Below are positions 33,392 to 45,701 of a stretch of DNA of 64,000 bases, one piece after another. This DNA comes from Schizophyllum amplum (Eukaryota > Basidiomycota > Agaricomycetes > Agaricales > Schizophyllaceae). A model generated the notes under the pieces. The model saw nothing but the letters and a program-made list of their open reading frames with translations. It was not told the DNA's origin and did not search any database. Position numbers and translations under genes: made by a program. Position 1 is the first letter of the stretch. Every line of letters starts with the position of its first letter. The stretch lies in contig VDMD01000010.1 in assembly GCA_007026445.1 (NCBI GenBank), forward strand, positions 310,001 to 374,000. Direction: 5' to 3'.

Positions 33392-35184
33392 ATGGTTCAT
33401 CTTTGCGCCAAGGAACGGGCTGTCCTGGATGCACTCATCGCTGAACATGGCACGGAAAAGCTGCAGGAATACATCGATCGGGTGCGTCCTGTTGCACGGT
33501 GGCGCGCTGAAGCCTTTACATATCTGTTACGACAGACGTTCAAACCGACTGTCATAGCTTATCGGGGGATCTCCGCCTATAACGCGCGCACTTGGATCAA
33601 TCTCGATGCCTTCGTGGACTGGCTCGTCAAGGATGCGCAAGCGGCTGCGGATGACAACGAGTTAAGCGCCGAGTCCCACCACGAGCATCGTTCCTCCTCA
33701 CTGACGACCGAACTTCGTACAGATATACACCTTCGTCTCCTCCGTCCTCGCTTCCTCCTTCTACGCCTGAGCCGCCATCCACAGGTCCTCACTCCAGATC
33801 CGAGTCTCCGAATCCTGTCGGTGCAGGAGACGGTGGCACTCCCGCTTCCAACTGTTCTACTTCTCTTCCACCTTATTCTCCCCCGCGGGGCCAGCGGGAC
33901 ATCCCTGCTTGGCTTTTCCAGGAATCCGCTGATTTGGCCGATGCCAGCGCGCGCCACCGTGCAACCACTGCGGCCCCACCTGCCCAGGAAGACGAAAAGC
34001 TCAATCTCTTTGTTCGATTGCCCGCAGGAAGGACATTTGCTATCAAGAATGTCAGCAGGGGAGCAACAATCAATGCCCTGAAGTGTCTTCTCGAGAGACC
34101 GGTGGGCATTCCTACCGACCAGCAACGCCTCATATTTGCGGGGAAGCAACTTGAAGATGATCGGACTTTGTTGGACTACAATTTAAAGAAGGACAGCACT
34201 TTGCACCTCGCTGTGAATCCGCGCGGCGGCAAACCAGTCATATATGTCTATGCGCCGCACCCCATTCAAGCAACAGTGCGCCTATCCCTCGTCAAGGACT
34301 GGTGGTTCTCGGCCGTGTACCCCACGGTACCCATTACCGACAAACACGATGGGCAGGCGCTGGAGTGGAAGGTGCAGACGCACGCGGATGGCACGTTGAA
34401 GGAGCTGGCCACCGGCCTCGACGTCGCATACCTTTTCTGGGAAGCCCAGTCAGTCCTGCTACCCGGAGCGCTTGTCTACCAGAATCCACTGACAATGGAT
34501 TGTGCAGCGCCAACAGCCTACCGGACACCAGTCCCCCGCCTTCGCCCATTCCCGCGTCCTCGGCGTCGGATGTGTATCCGCAGCGAGAGATGTTCCGCCC
34601 CGGTCTCAGCAGCGTTTACGATGCAGATTCTGTTCTCCTACCTATGTCGGACCTGACGCTATACCTGGAGAAGGCGCTCACGGCACTGGGCTTACACGTT
34701 GAGGCGCGCACGTCCTTTATAACGTGCGTGTGTTATTCCCCTTCGTGTATCTGTCGCTTCCTACATGTTTGATGCTTCCGGTTCCCTCATATCCATATGT
34801 CGCTACTTTCATGTTACTCGCACGCTCCGCTCCCTCTTGCGCGTGCTTGTCCAATGCAACACTCACTGACAACCCGCTCTTCACAGCTATTGGCTCCCCT
34901 CCTTCCTCAAGCACAGCCATATCGCGCTTCGCTTCGTCGACCAGGCAGCTTACGCTCGCGCCGCACCTCTCGACGTGACGCCCGCGCCGGACGTCGTGAC
35001 GCGCGTGTTCATGCTTTTCCGGGGCGTGAAGCAGGCGGAGCTCGACGATTGGCGCGAGGCAGAGGCTCGCTCGGCGGAGCCGGTGGACTTCTGGGCCCAG
35101 GTTGTCGGTACGAACAGGGAGGACACGCTGGACGCAGGCCTTTACCGCGTCATTGAGTGGGGCGGGATGGAGGTGTTCCACTGA
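33392..35184 (+). CDS. Ubiquitin-like domain fused to a large C-terminal domain, tandem paralogue 2
   Basis: Exon 1 (33392-33481) encodes [20 protein letters not shown] and EKLQEYIDR. Exon 2 from 33536 gives [11 protein letters not shown] and [20 protein letters not shown], a disordered linker, and a ubiquitin fold ([14 protein letters not shown] ... [20 protein letters not shown] ... [12 protein letters not shown]). A C-terminal domain follows without a stop: [65 protein letters not shown] last exon (from 34887) gives [35 protein letters not shown] and EWGGMEVFH. From memory, the YLFWE / YWLP / RVFM / EWGG signature occurs in bacterial secreted or lipoprotein domains. The RGG followed directly by Lys looks like a ubiquitin-precursor cleavage point. 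Frame changes at about 33700-33725 and 34490-34510 are not explained by introns. Function unknown. Confidence 0.6.
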
Positions 35185-35985
35185 CAGTCTGCGCTGAACT
35201 CCAACTGAACGCGAGCCCTCCCGCTGCAGCTGTACGATCCACCATACTGTCAAAGCATGCATCCTTGTCATGCTGTGCCCGGCGTCATCTTGTCCTTGTG
35301 CTTGAGCCATATCACGTGTATGTTGAACTTCATGTTGCCTCATGTCACGGTGCCCTCGTCGAATCCAAATCTGATTATGATTTTTTCCTTCGTGTGGTTC
35401 AAATGCTCTGTATATACCGAAAAGACGAAACGAGAATTATAAGCGCGCGAGACGTCAAAGAGTGCAATCCCAGGGAGTGTCGATGAGAAAATAAGCCAGG
35501 ACTCCAGGACAGGAAGAGGATGCCACTGACAGGAGGGGGAGATGTCGCTGACCGCAGGAAGGCGAGAAGACAGACACTGTACGTACGATGGATGCGTCTA
35601 AGCATGATGAGTAGCTAGGCAGGCGACGGTACCGTATAAGGGAGCCTCCGCAGTATAAGGGGTGATGGCAAAGTGGAGGTGAACACGGAAGGGGACGAGG
35701 AGCGTCGGGCGAAGTGACCGATGAGGGCAGATTAGCAGAAGGTTGAGAGAGGCGAACGCGAATGGAAAGGTATGTGTATATATGTATAACTAGCTGCTGA
35801 TGATTATGACCCATAAAGAACGGGACCGTGCGGGGTATACGCTCCGAACACCCTCACCTATCCTCCACCTCCATCCCTCGCATCACCGTCGTCTTGGCTT
35901 CTCAACCCGTTCACGGCTGCTGCAGCTCCAATCGCCTGCGCATCTCATCAGCACAAAACACAGATCAGACATCAGAAGGGGACAC
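35185..35985. other. Convergent 3' intergenic region
   Basis: Lies between the stop codons of the ubiquitin-like gene and the Kin4-like kinase. Only 3' UTR-type sequence and short shadow frames are seen. Confidence 0.5.
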
Positions 35986-38900
35986 TCACTCCCTGACCGT
36001 CTCATACAAGAACTTGTAGCTCTTCAGCTGGCCCTTCAACCGCCTGATTTCGACCAAGAACTGGCCCTCCAAGTTCTTGAACGCCGTGATCTCCAGCGCG
36101 AACCGGACCTCGTCCAGGGCATCGTGTGTCGGCGGCCCGTACAGCGGCTCTGACGCGCCCTGCACCGGTATCGACTCTGCATCGACGGACAGATCGACAA
36201 TGTCGTCGTCCAATGCTGCCGCCTGCGAGCTCTGTCGCCGCATCAACAGGCCGAGGCCACGCAGACCGCCAGAGAACGAGCGATCGGCGCTGGCGCCCGG
36301 AAGGGGTAGTCCACGTCGCTCGGCACCGGGCATCGGCAGTCCGCGCCTGTCGACACCATTGGACCCGGCAGTGCCCATCATGGCGACCGCGGCGAGGGTG
36401 CTGCCGCTCGTGCTCGCGCCGTCGGTGCCGGAGCTGATGGCGCCGCCGCCGACTTGTTTGGGCCGTACGCAGCGCAGCTTGCACTCGTGCTCGACCTGGA
36501 TCTCGAGGCCCATGACGGCAAGTACCTCCTTGGCGCGCGCGATGACAATGGAGGGGTTCTACTAGCGCGTCAGCTATGTCATTTCAAGACAACTGGAAGG
36601 CGTACCTCCGTCGTCAACATGCGAGTATCGAGCGCACCGGCGTGCGGCCGAAGTGCACGGAGAGCATACGACGCCGACGAACGCGTGCGCGGTGTCCGCT
36701 CCTGCAAAACATATTGTCAGAGCCAGTAAACCTTGACGCAAGGCTTCTTTCTGCCAACACACCTTGCTTGTCATGCGGTCCTTTTTCTTGCCGCCCACGG
36801 TGAGACTCTCGCGGAAGCCCTCCTTTCTTGACCCACGCTCCTTGTGTGTCTCCTTGCTGCTTGGCGTACGACCGAACGAGGACCGCACACCCGCGATACG
36901 CGCCATGAACGACGAGTCCGTAGCCGACGACGGCGTGCGGGCGGGCGCAACTGGTGTCCCGTGAGATGTCGAGCTTGGCGCTGAGGAGATCGGAGGCGGC
37001 GCTGATGCCACAGACGTGTTGGTCGACGTAGCCATGCGCGGCGTGGGCGGCTCCTGCTCCTCTTCCTCCTCGACTTCGCCCGCGGGCGGATGCACGCGCA
37101 CCGCCGGCCCATTCCAGACGCCGGAGTCCATACCATCCTCCGTGGTTTCGCGGCTTGGCGGGTAGTGCGAATCGTCGCGGCCGCCCGGGAACTGAGTGCT
37201 TTCGCGCGCCTTGCTCTTGGTGCGGAACCAGTCCATGACGCGGCGCGCCTTGCTCGTGGACGCGCCGTCTAGCTGGCCACCAGCCTCGCTGCGTTCGCCG
37301 ATCTCCGTCGAGCTCCCAGGGGGCGTGCGGGAGGAGGCTACGCTCGGCACGGGCACTTCCATTGCGTGCCGCTCCCGTTCGCGCTCCCGCTGTCGCTCGC
37401 GCTCGGTGGTCTCCACCGCTGACGATGGTTCGCGCCTGCCCTTCATCGTGCGCCCGACCATAACAGTTAGGGTGCTGCGACGCTCCTTCTTCGCCTCCTT
37501 AGCTGGCGGTGGCACCAGGTTCTCTTGTTGAGCTTGCTCCGGCTCGCGCTCGCCGTTCTGGGAGAAGAGGCGGGTGACGCTCATGCCGCGCTTGTGGCCC
37601 TGGACACATAGTCAGTACAGGATGTGTCATTACTGCGGTTTCGCTTACCGTCTGCGATGCAGACCTCTCCGGCATGCCGTGGCCCTGCAGCATGTCAGCA
37701 TTGAACATTGCACCTGCCTCTAGCGTCGGACTGACCTTGGTCTGCGACTCCCTCCGGCGTATCTCGGTCGCCTTCTCGACCGCCCTCCGCGCCGACATGA
37801 TGATCTCGTCCGGGCTTTGCGGTACGCTCGGCGTGCGCGCCATACCAGGCGCACGAGGTATCTCGTGCGAATCTGTCGAATCCGCATCGCCGCGCGGGGT
37901 CGCGAACTTCACGGGCGTCATAGGCACCTGTATGTCATGCCACGCCGATGGTGCGATGTTGCTCGGCGACGGTGGGAGGTCCTTCGCCTCCCCGCGCAGC
38001 GTAGCGACCGGACTGGTGGATGGACCGCGGGCCCGTTGCTTGCCCTCGACCTTTTCTTCGCGGTCCATATCCATCTCCGCACGCTCCAGCTCCCGCTGAG
38101 CACGCTCCCTGTCCTGGCGGGCAAGCTCGCGGTCGGCGCGTTCCCGTTCCCTGTCTCTGTCTGCACGCTCCCTTTCTCTGTCGGCGCGTTCCTTGTCCCG
38201 GTCCGCACGCCGTTCGCTGCGATCGCCGTCGTATTCGACCTGGACTGTATGACGGAAGCCGCTTTTCTTCTCAGCGGCCTTCTTCTCCGCGGCGCGCCGC
38301 TCGCTCTCCTTCCGCTCAAGCGCCTTCCTCTCGGCTTCCTTCTCTGCAGCCCGACGCTCCGCATCCCGCTCAGCTTCCCTGTCGGTATGCCTCTTGGAGG
38401 GGTTTCGGCTAACCGATGCTTCCGCGGCTTCGGCGTCGTAGGCAGGGTCGCGAACGTAGCCACCAGGGACTTCGCGAGGATCGACACCGTCTGACGTCCC
38501 TTTTAGCTACTTGGTAGCAGGGTGAAAATAAAGAGCACTTACCAGCAGACTTGAACGCGTTGAAGACAGCGCCTCCTGCAGGTGCGAATGGATCGTCGTC
38601 GGTAGCGGGCTGTATGGCAGTCAGACTTTATCCAAAAGTGCTTGGGATGAACACTCACGGCCCCACTCGTCTCGTACAGGAACTCTGGCTCGCGGTGTTT
38701 CGGCTGCAGATCGAAGTTAGCTTGTTCTGTTGTATCTGCTTCATCCCTCCAATTCACTCACCTTCTCCGTCTGACTACGCGTAACGCTGCTTGGTGTGCG
38801 AGAGCTGCCGTCCTTGTCTCTCGGTTCGCGAGAGGACTTCGAGCTTGATCCGGGCATAGTCGATGCGGGACGGGCTGCAAATAGAAGTTGAGCAACAGAT

Positions 38901-40861
38901 TACAAAGACGCGGCGAGTATACTAGAGTCGTGCAGCAATCATGAACTCACTTGAACCACGAGTGCTGGACTCCGTTCCTAGGGGAGAAAGGTCAGCTTTG
39001 CGCATACAGTCGCCTTTGACTTGACTTGCCATTCGACCGTGCTCGTTGCTCCGCCAGGGCGCGCATCTGGCGCTGGTAGGCCATCCGCTTGGCCTGGTGC
39101 TGCACAAGTGTCAGTGCACCTATCACTATGCCTGTACAGCGATCACTATGCCACTGATCGCAACACACCTGCGACATGGCCTCCTTCTCCAAGTCTTCCA
39201 CCGTCCGCCCAAACGCAGTCCCCATCGGTTTAACGCTGTCCGACAGCGGCGGCGCGCCCTTGTCCCGCTTTCCGCCCTCCTCCCAGTGCGCGTCCAGCCA
39301 TGGATGCCGCATCACCTGCTCCAGCGACGCACGTCGCCGGGGATCGGGTTGCAACATGAGGCCTGTTTGCGCTGATCAATATCACGCAGGTGTTGGATAG
39401 GAGGGCAAACGCACTGAGGATCCCCCTTGCCGCGTCGCTGACATAGTCTGGATACGCCAGAGGCGTAGACACGATGTACTTGTAAAGGAGGTTGATGTTG
39501 TCGCCGTCCGGATTGGCAGGATCGTCATCGAAAGGGAGGTATCCCGCAAGCATCGCATACAGGATGACACCGCAGCTCCAGACGTCCACCGCGCTGCCTA
39601 CGTACAAGCCCTGATGGTCAGTTTTTACATCAGCTTCTGCATAAATCAGAGAAGTAGAAACGCACCTCGCTCACGACAAGTTCAGGGGCCGCATAACACG
39701 GGCTACCGCAGCTTGTCTGCATGAGGTCCGGGGCGACAGTAAAGGCATCTACGTCTCCGTACGCCTGCGCAGGATTGTCTTCACCACGTCGAGGAGCGCT
39801 CTACAGCGAAGAATCGACGGGAGCGACGAGATTTGAAGGTGATGTTGGGACGCAATTGACGGCAGAAGAGAGGCGACAAGCGGTAGATGGACGGAGATAG
39901 AGCGAAGAGCAGAGATGATCAGCATTTTCGCAGGCACTCAGATGGTGAAGACGCACCCCGAAGCGATTCGCGAATCCAAAGTCGGTGATGATAACGTTGC
40001 GGCCCTTGTCCAGCAGCAAATTCTCGAGCTTGAGGTCTCGGTGCACGATTTGTTTCTGAGGATGCGTAAGCTGCAGTGGTGGTTATTGTGTCTATCACCA
40101 CACACCTGGTGGATATACCACACTCCACTGAGGAGTTGGGCAAAAAGCTTTGCGGCGTCGCGTTCGCGAAGGTATCTGCGTATCTTGTTAGCCGGTATCC
40201 AAGTTTTAAGCGGCCGTCGCACCTGCTCGCCAGGATGTGGTCAAACAACTCGCCCCCGCTCGCGTATTCGAGAATGATGCCTGTGGGGGCGCATCAGCCA
40301 CGCCTCATTGTGTCGAGGGCGTCGGACGCACCGATGTACTTGTCCGTCTCGATCACGTCGTACAGGCGGACGATATGGGGATGCTTGAGCGTGCGAAGGA
40401 CCTCGATCTCGCGCTCGACCTTGCCCATGCGCGCGTCCGAGTCGATGCTCCCCCGGCGGATGAGCTTGACGGCGACCTCTTCCCCCCACTGGGCGTGCAG
40501 CCCGAGCTTCACCTTCCCAAACTCGCCCTCGCCGAGCGTCTGCAGCAGCAGGTACGGCCCGAACCTGCAACCGTCAGCTTTCGTCTCGACGGTCATCGCC
40601 TACACGCACTTGGGTATCGTCCGCCTCGGGTGCGCGGCGGCGTACGCGACTGCGGCCGGATGCGCGTACACATCCGCAAAATGTTGGGAGCCGCTGCTGC
40701 TGGATATCAGTCGGCGTCGCTCGCGGCGGCGACGGGGACACGCACGACTCGGAGTCTTCTCTGTGCGGGGCGCTGCGGGAGGATACTACCTGCTGAGACG
40801 CGGGACGCTTACGCCCGGGCGTCGTGTCCATCGGTGACTGCAAAGACGCCGCTCGCGACAT
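35986..40861 (-). CDS. CAMKL-family Ser/Thr kinase, Kin4-like, with KA1-type C-terminus (intact copy, K1)
   Basis: Start is the ATG at 40859-40861. Exons 40746-40861, 40610-40699 and 40332-40564 open the gene. Kinase marks: [29 protein letters not shown] (ATP Lys), [74 protein letters not shown] and [15 protein letters not shown]; all catalytic residues are present. The tail (39.0-36.0 kb) has a very charged Arg/Glu/Asp/Lys helix (38.08-38.37 kb), Pro/Ser-rich regions, [31 protein letters not shown] and finally [11 protein letters not shown] ... [18 protein letters not shown] to the stop. That end is a KA1 (kinase-associated 1) fold, used for membrane binding or autoinhibition. The kinase plus KA1 plan and the [10 protein letters not shown] loop fit fungal Kin4/Snf1-related CAMKL kinases of growth and cell-cycle control. 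The first 1.85 kb of this gene is repeated twice downstream. Confidence 0.85.
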
Positions 40862-42225
40862 CCTTGCTCGTCGTCGTCGTCGCCGTTGTCGTTGAGCAGA
40901 ATTCCACGTGCTCCAACCTGACTGATTTGAGCGTGAGAGTTGGCTGCCGATTGCGGACTCGCCACAATTGCCCCTGCTGGCACTGGCTGCGACTGGAAGC
41001 ACGACTTGAACGGTGCTGGTGAGAGCCACCAAACCCGCGTCGTCTCCCCTAGAAAGCGAGAACTGGGCGGAACAGGCCCGACAGTCAGTCAGCGCGTTCT
41101 CCACCTATAACTCGGACAGCGATGACGCGCGATCAAACGTGACTGTTCGAGGTGTGACCGTCTCAGGGTTCGTTCACGTTCGTTTTTGCTGTTATCGGCG
41201 CTGCTTACGCTCCGTTTAGGGAAAAACAGGCGGCGAGTCGAACGGCCTTTTGGTGTGTATACAACTCGCGAACGGCGCAAGCTACGGCCTTCGGACAAAC
41301 CGGCTTGCATACCTCTGCTAAACTCAAGCCTGCCTTGCTCTTTTCCAGGCCTCTTCCTCACCACTCGCGCCTCCCATGGCCTCCTCAACACCAAGATCCA
41401 GCCGCCGATATCACGCTCTGTGACTAGATATATCCGGGTAGGGTATGCAATTATATGGACCCATCGCGCAATCCGATGGACACCGTTTTTGGCCAGTGCA
41501 TGCAACTTGTCTAGAAATTGCTACTCGCCCTTCCTCCGCACTCACCACTGTCCTTGCTCGCCAGCAATCGTCTCTCTCGCTTCTCCCCTCCCTCTCCTAC
41601 CGCGGGTTGCCCCCTCGTGCACTCGAAATTTATAATATCTCCGCCGCAGATTTTCTGCGCAGACGCCGGCACCCTCAGGGTCTGTTGCCACCCATCAATT
41701 TGCAGCACAGCCTGCTCGACTGTCGCACTGACTACCGCCGCAATCAGTGTCACCTCACTGCTCGTTAAATCCCGATCAATTTTACAGCCTGCTGGATCCT
41801 GGTTCAGGCAAATTCATATTCGAACAACAGTGTTTGCACAGTGTATTCAAGTTCAAGGACAGGCTACGTACGTCTAAGAAAACAAGCCAACACCCATATA
41901 AATATGCAAACAACCATGGTCAACATCACTCAAAACCGCAAGTCCACGGATATCTCGCCGGGTGTCACAGCTAAGGCGGGCTGAGAGTCGTAAATGCTCC
42001 GACTCACAGTGCATGAGTGCACAGGAAAATCGCCATAAATGCGCTGCCAAACTTCAACGACGTGTACAAGCGCTCGACAAAGGCGTCCGAACCGCCACAA
42101 AACTCGTCGAATCCCACCGCTTACAGTCAGCAGACTCACCGCGTAAGCACACCTCACTCTAGCGCCTACGTCGTTGTCAAGACCTGCTTGCCGGTGCCTC
42201 AACGCCCAAGTTGACCTCGACCTTG

Positions 42226-42760
42226 CTCGCCGGACGTCACCTAAGCCTGCTCGCCGGATGTTACCTAAGCCTGCTCGCCGGACGCAGATCTATTGCCTCA
42301 ACGCTAAGGTCGGGGCCTTGAGCCGCTCGCCGGGACGCCGATCCATTGCTTCAAGACCTCGGCGGCCCCGTCAGCATGACGCGCGTTCGCCTGAGGTCGG
42401 GCTACTCACCTGGACTGCGGGAACACGACGTGCTCGGCGGACGTCGATCCATTGCCTCATCGCCTAAGCCGCGCTGGAAGGCCATGTGTTGCCTCGGTGC
42501 TCGCGGGTAGACGATACGTTGCTACAGCGCTCGGCGATACGTTGCCTCAGCGCTTCGGGGACGTGAGGTGAGGCGATGAGGAGGTCGCTCGCCGGAAGAA
42601 AATGCATTGCTTCACGACTTTGTCAGCGCGCCTTCGACTGCACGAAAAGGACCACGTACCAAAATGAAAATGCGTTGCTCCAGCGCCTGGGGGCGCGAGA
42701 ATGGGCGCGCAGACGCCGCTCGCCGGAAGAAAATACGTTGCTTCACGACTTTGTCAGCGC
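42226..42760. repeat. Degenerate minisatellite with CGCCGGA and TTGCYTCA motifs
   Basis: CTCGCCGGA blocks and a recurring (A/G)TTGC(C/T)TCA-like motif occur about nine times. GCCTGCTCGCCGGA is repeated near 42245 and 42270. A 43-bp near-identical block starts at 42588 and again at 42719. The same array is in unit 2 at about 53.11-53.65 kb. Confidence 0.7.
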
Positions 42761-43013
42761 CCAATTGACTTCAGAAATATGCCACGTACCTTCTCAACGC
42801 CCTTCTCCATTCCTAGGGCCGTACAAGTCCGCTAGACTCCCTGCGCAAATTTTTGAGAAAAATACCACATTTTGCATCGATTTGACGTTCAAACCGCGCA
42901 ATCCGCGGGAGAATCCAGAGCGCGCGGGCGACGTTGGGGAGTCGGGGGTCCTGAACGTCGAGTCAGCACGGAAATACAAGATAGATTGCTCAACGCACCT
43001 TAACCAAGTGCGC

Positions 43014-43032
43014 GGCGGCGCTGCGCGCCGCC
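43014..43032. repeat. GC hairpin, 8-bp stem, TGC loop
   Basis: GGCGGCGC-TGC-GCGCCGCC is a perfect 8-bp inverted repeat around three bases. Related hairpins with other 3-nt loops lie at 43272-43290 (GGC), 43556-43572 (TAC), 45702-45718 (TTT) and 47862-47874 (GAA). All recur in unit 2. Confidence 0.75.
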
Positions 43033-43271
43033 CGCCGCTCTCCCAAAACAGGGAAAATCCGCTAGACTTCCCGCGCGAATTTCTGGAAAAAACACCCTCA
43101 TTTTGCATCGATTTTGGCGTCCAAATCAACCTCGAAACGACGTCCGCTTGGACCAGCGAACGAGGGTGTCGAGGGCGCGCGGGGAGTCGGCGAAGGCGTC
43201 GACGGGAATACTGGCGTTGGTTTAGTATGGAAATACAAAATAAATTGCCCGACGCACCTGAGCAAGTGGGC

Positions 43272-43290
43272 GGCGGCGCGGCGCGCCGCC
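43272..43290. repeat. GC hairpin, 8-bp stem, GGC loop
   Basis: GGCGGCGC-GGC-GCGCCGCC has the same stem as the hairpin at 43014 but a different loop. It sits at the equivalent place in the next 230-270-bp repeat. Confidence 0.75.
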
Positions 43291-45701
43291 CGCCGCGCTC
43301 CTAAACCTCCTCCCAAGTCGAAAACGTCCTCGAGAACCCCCGCGCGAGTCTGGTGAAATTTGCGTTCATTTTGCGTCGATTCTGGTACTGGAAACGCCGT
43401 CGGAAACCTCTCCGCTTGGACCGGCGGATGGGGTAAAAGGCGAGCGGGGCCGACGGCGCGCTGGGAGCTCCGTGCTGAGGTTGGTCGGGGCGTCCTGCGA
43501 CGAGATCAGCGCTAGGTACCAGGAGTGCAACATTGTGAACTCACTTGAAGACGGGGCGGCGCTACGCGCCGCAGCCGTTCGTAGCGAGCGTCGAATGTTG
43601 GAGGAGATATCGCGGGTCGATTGTCGCAGCGCACTTTGCGTGGCGGTATGGGAGCTTGAGTGCGAGGCGCTGGGCGCTGGGTGCAAGTCAGCAAGGTGAA
43701 CAAAACGCTGGTTACGGACGATACTCACATTGAAATTCCGCCAACAAAGGTGGAGAGAGGGAGAAATTGGGATTACAATGGGCATATAAGTAAAACACGC
43801 CGTCCGGACATGCGAGCCCTCACGGAATTCGCGGGGTACGGCGCAAAACAAAGCCCAAACTCACCAAGGCGACCGATCATACGGCATACCCTGAGCCTGC
43901 CCTGAGCGTGGAATCTCTGCATTTGGACCTCGCCCGGCGTCTGGTGCGGGGGGTTGCCGGGCGCCGTTGACACCACGCACAGTCTCAACACCCCCAGTCT
44001 CGCTCGCAAGGCCGTCGGCGCCACCGTGAATTCCCGGTGCGATGAGTACTCTGAACGGTGCCGCCGACGGCAAGGCGGGCGAGGCTGGGGTGTCGAGAAC
44101 GCGCGGGCGTCGCGTGTTGTAAAGCTCTACGATACACGTAGAAATACAACTACTAACATTACTTGAGCTTGCGATGAAGGTGCGCGAATTCCGCTGTGAG
44201 GTCAACGACGGTCAATGGCAAGCGGGACTTGTTCGAAAATCGAAATGCGCGTTCGGTCCGGTCCGCCGATTGCTGTCAATCTCGCGCCCCCATCTTCGCT
44301 TCCCGCCCATCGTCCTTGTCTCCTGCTATGATGGCGATACCAGTTTCTTCATTGCACTTTGATACATCCATCGTAGAAGCGCTGCGTGCGAGTCGTCGGT
44401 GGATCCTTCGCAATACTCGAATGAGCTTTGGGTGGCGCGCACCTCGCTCACGCATATAAGACGCCCTGCTCCGGTCTAGCACCGGGGATGGGCCAGACAC
44501 AGTCGAGTTGAGCGTCCTACACCTTTAGAACACGCACAGCAAGTACCGATGTGCGGGATCACCGCACTACCTTATCGTTCCAGAAGGTGGAAGAGTTCAG
44601 CATGCAGAACTCGACCTCTTCATGTCCGTAAGTTGTCACCCCAAGCCAAAATATTCCCAGCTCAAAACTTGCTCATTCAGTGTTTAGAAACTGGCTCCCG
44701 CGGTCCGATGCGCGATCTTCGCCGCCAACGTTGCGTTGTATTGCAAAGAAGGCCGTTTTTGTTATGTGGCGTCGGTTTTGGTGAGCCCGTGGCGTAGTCG
44801 TTCGAGCTGGGGCTGACGCTCTCGATGACTCATTCTAGTCTACCAAGATACGCTCCAGGCTGCAAACCGCGCCTCCGCACATTTCTCGACACGGTATGCC
44901 ACACCCTCTCCTCCTGCCCTCCCACCTCACCGCGCGCCCAGACTTCCAGCTGACGACACCGTATTCACGAGTTCGTCTCACGAGGTCCGTCCGAGAATAC
45001 ATATGACGACAAGCTGGCTGCCGGACACCGCGCGCGGTCGCGGTAGCGCGAATCCTTTAGGCGGGTGTTCCGCCTTTCCGCATCTTCCATCGGAATTCAG
45101 TGAGTTTCCGCGCTCGGATACAGGGTCCTGGGCGCTGACATACCCCATCAGATGATGGAAACGTGATGCGAGGCGACGAGGGCGACGGTGCGCTCGCCGT
45201 CGCTCTGCAGGATTCCTCCTCACTCACAGGGCCTGTTTGTCAGAAATCCCGGGTATGCGTGTCCTCCATAACGAAATAATATTTCATGTTGAACTCTCAG
45301 GGAGGAACGCGGTCGACGAGGTGGACGACGCGCGCCAGCCGCGCGCTATTCCTCGAGCAGTCAAGGGCTTCCATAAGGGGATTTCACTGATCTCTCAAGT
45401 TCAACGCCCACAACGACTTCACTCGCCCGTTGTCGCGGGCCCCTCGAGTTCGTCATGCGTTACGAGTCACTGCAGGCACGTTGCGCGACCACTCTGGCGT
45501 GCTCTGCTGAACACGACGCGCGGCGAGGACCGTGCAGAAGGACTTGGACGCGCTGTGGCGCGTCAACGGACCAGCTCGCAGATCTTCCGCCCTTCCGGCG
45601 TCCACTCCGCACGCGGCCGCTCATCCCCGAGTCGGTATGTTTCCGCTGAATTGCGTTGCGACAGGGCGGACGCAGGACGCAGGGAAGCGTCGGCGAGTAA
45701 C

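Larger units (their letters stand above)
42840..43575. repeat. Three degenerate copies of a roughly 230-270-bp repeat
   Basis: Each copy holds an AT-rich block with CATTTTGC(A/G)TCGATT (at 42867, 43099 and about 43367), then a purine-rich segment. The first two continue with GGAAATACAA(A/G)ATA(A/G)ATTGC and a GC hairpin. The third ends in a related hairpin at 43556. Unit 2 has the same set at about 53.73-54.46 kb. Confidence 0.7.

Noticed and set aside
40237..41022. 261-codon plus-strand open frame (also 51124-51909)
   Set aside because: Antisense to the kinase exons and promoter. Its composition mirrors the kinase codons and it has no splice logic of its own.
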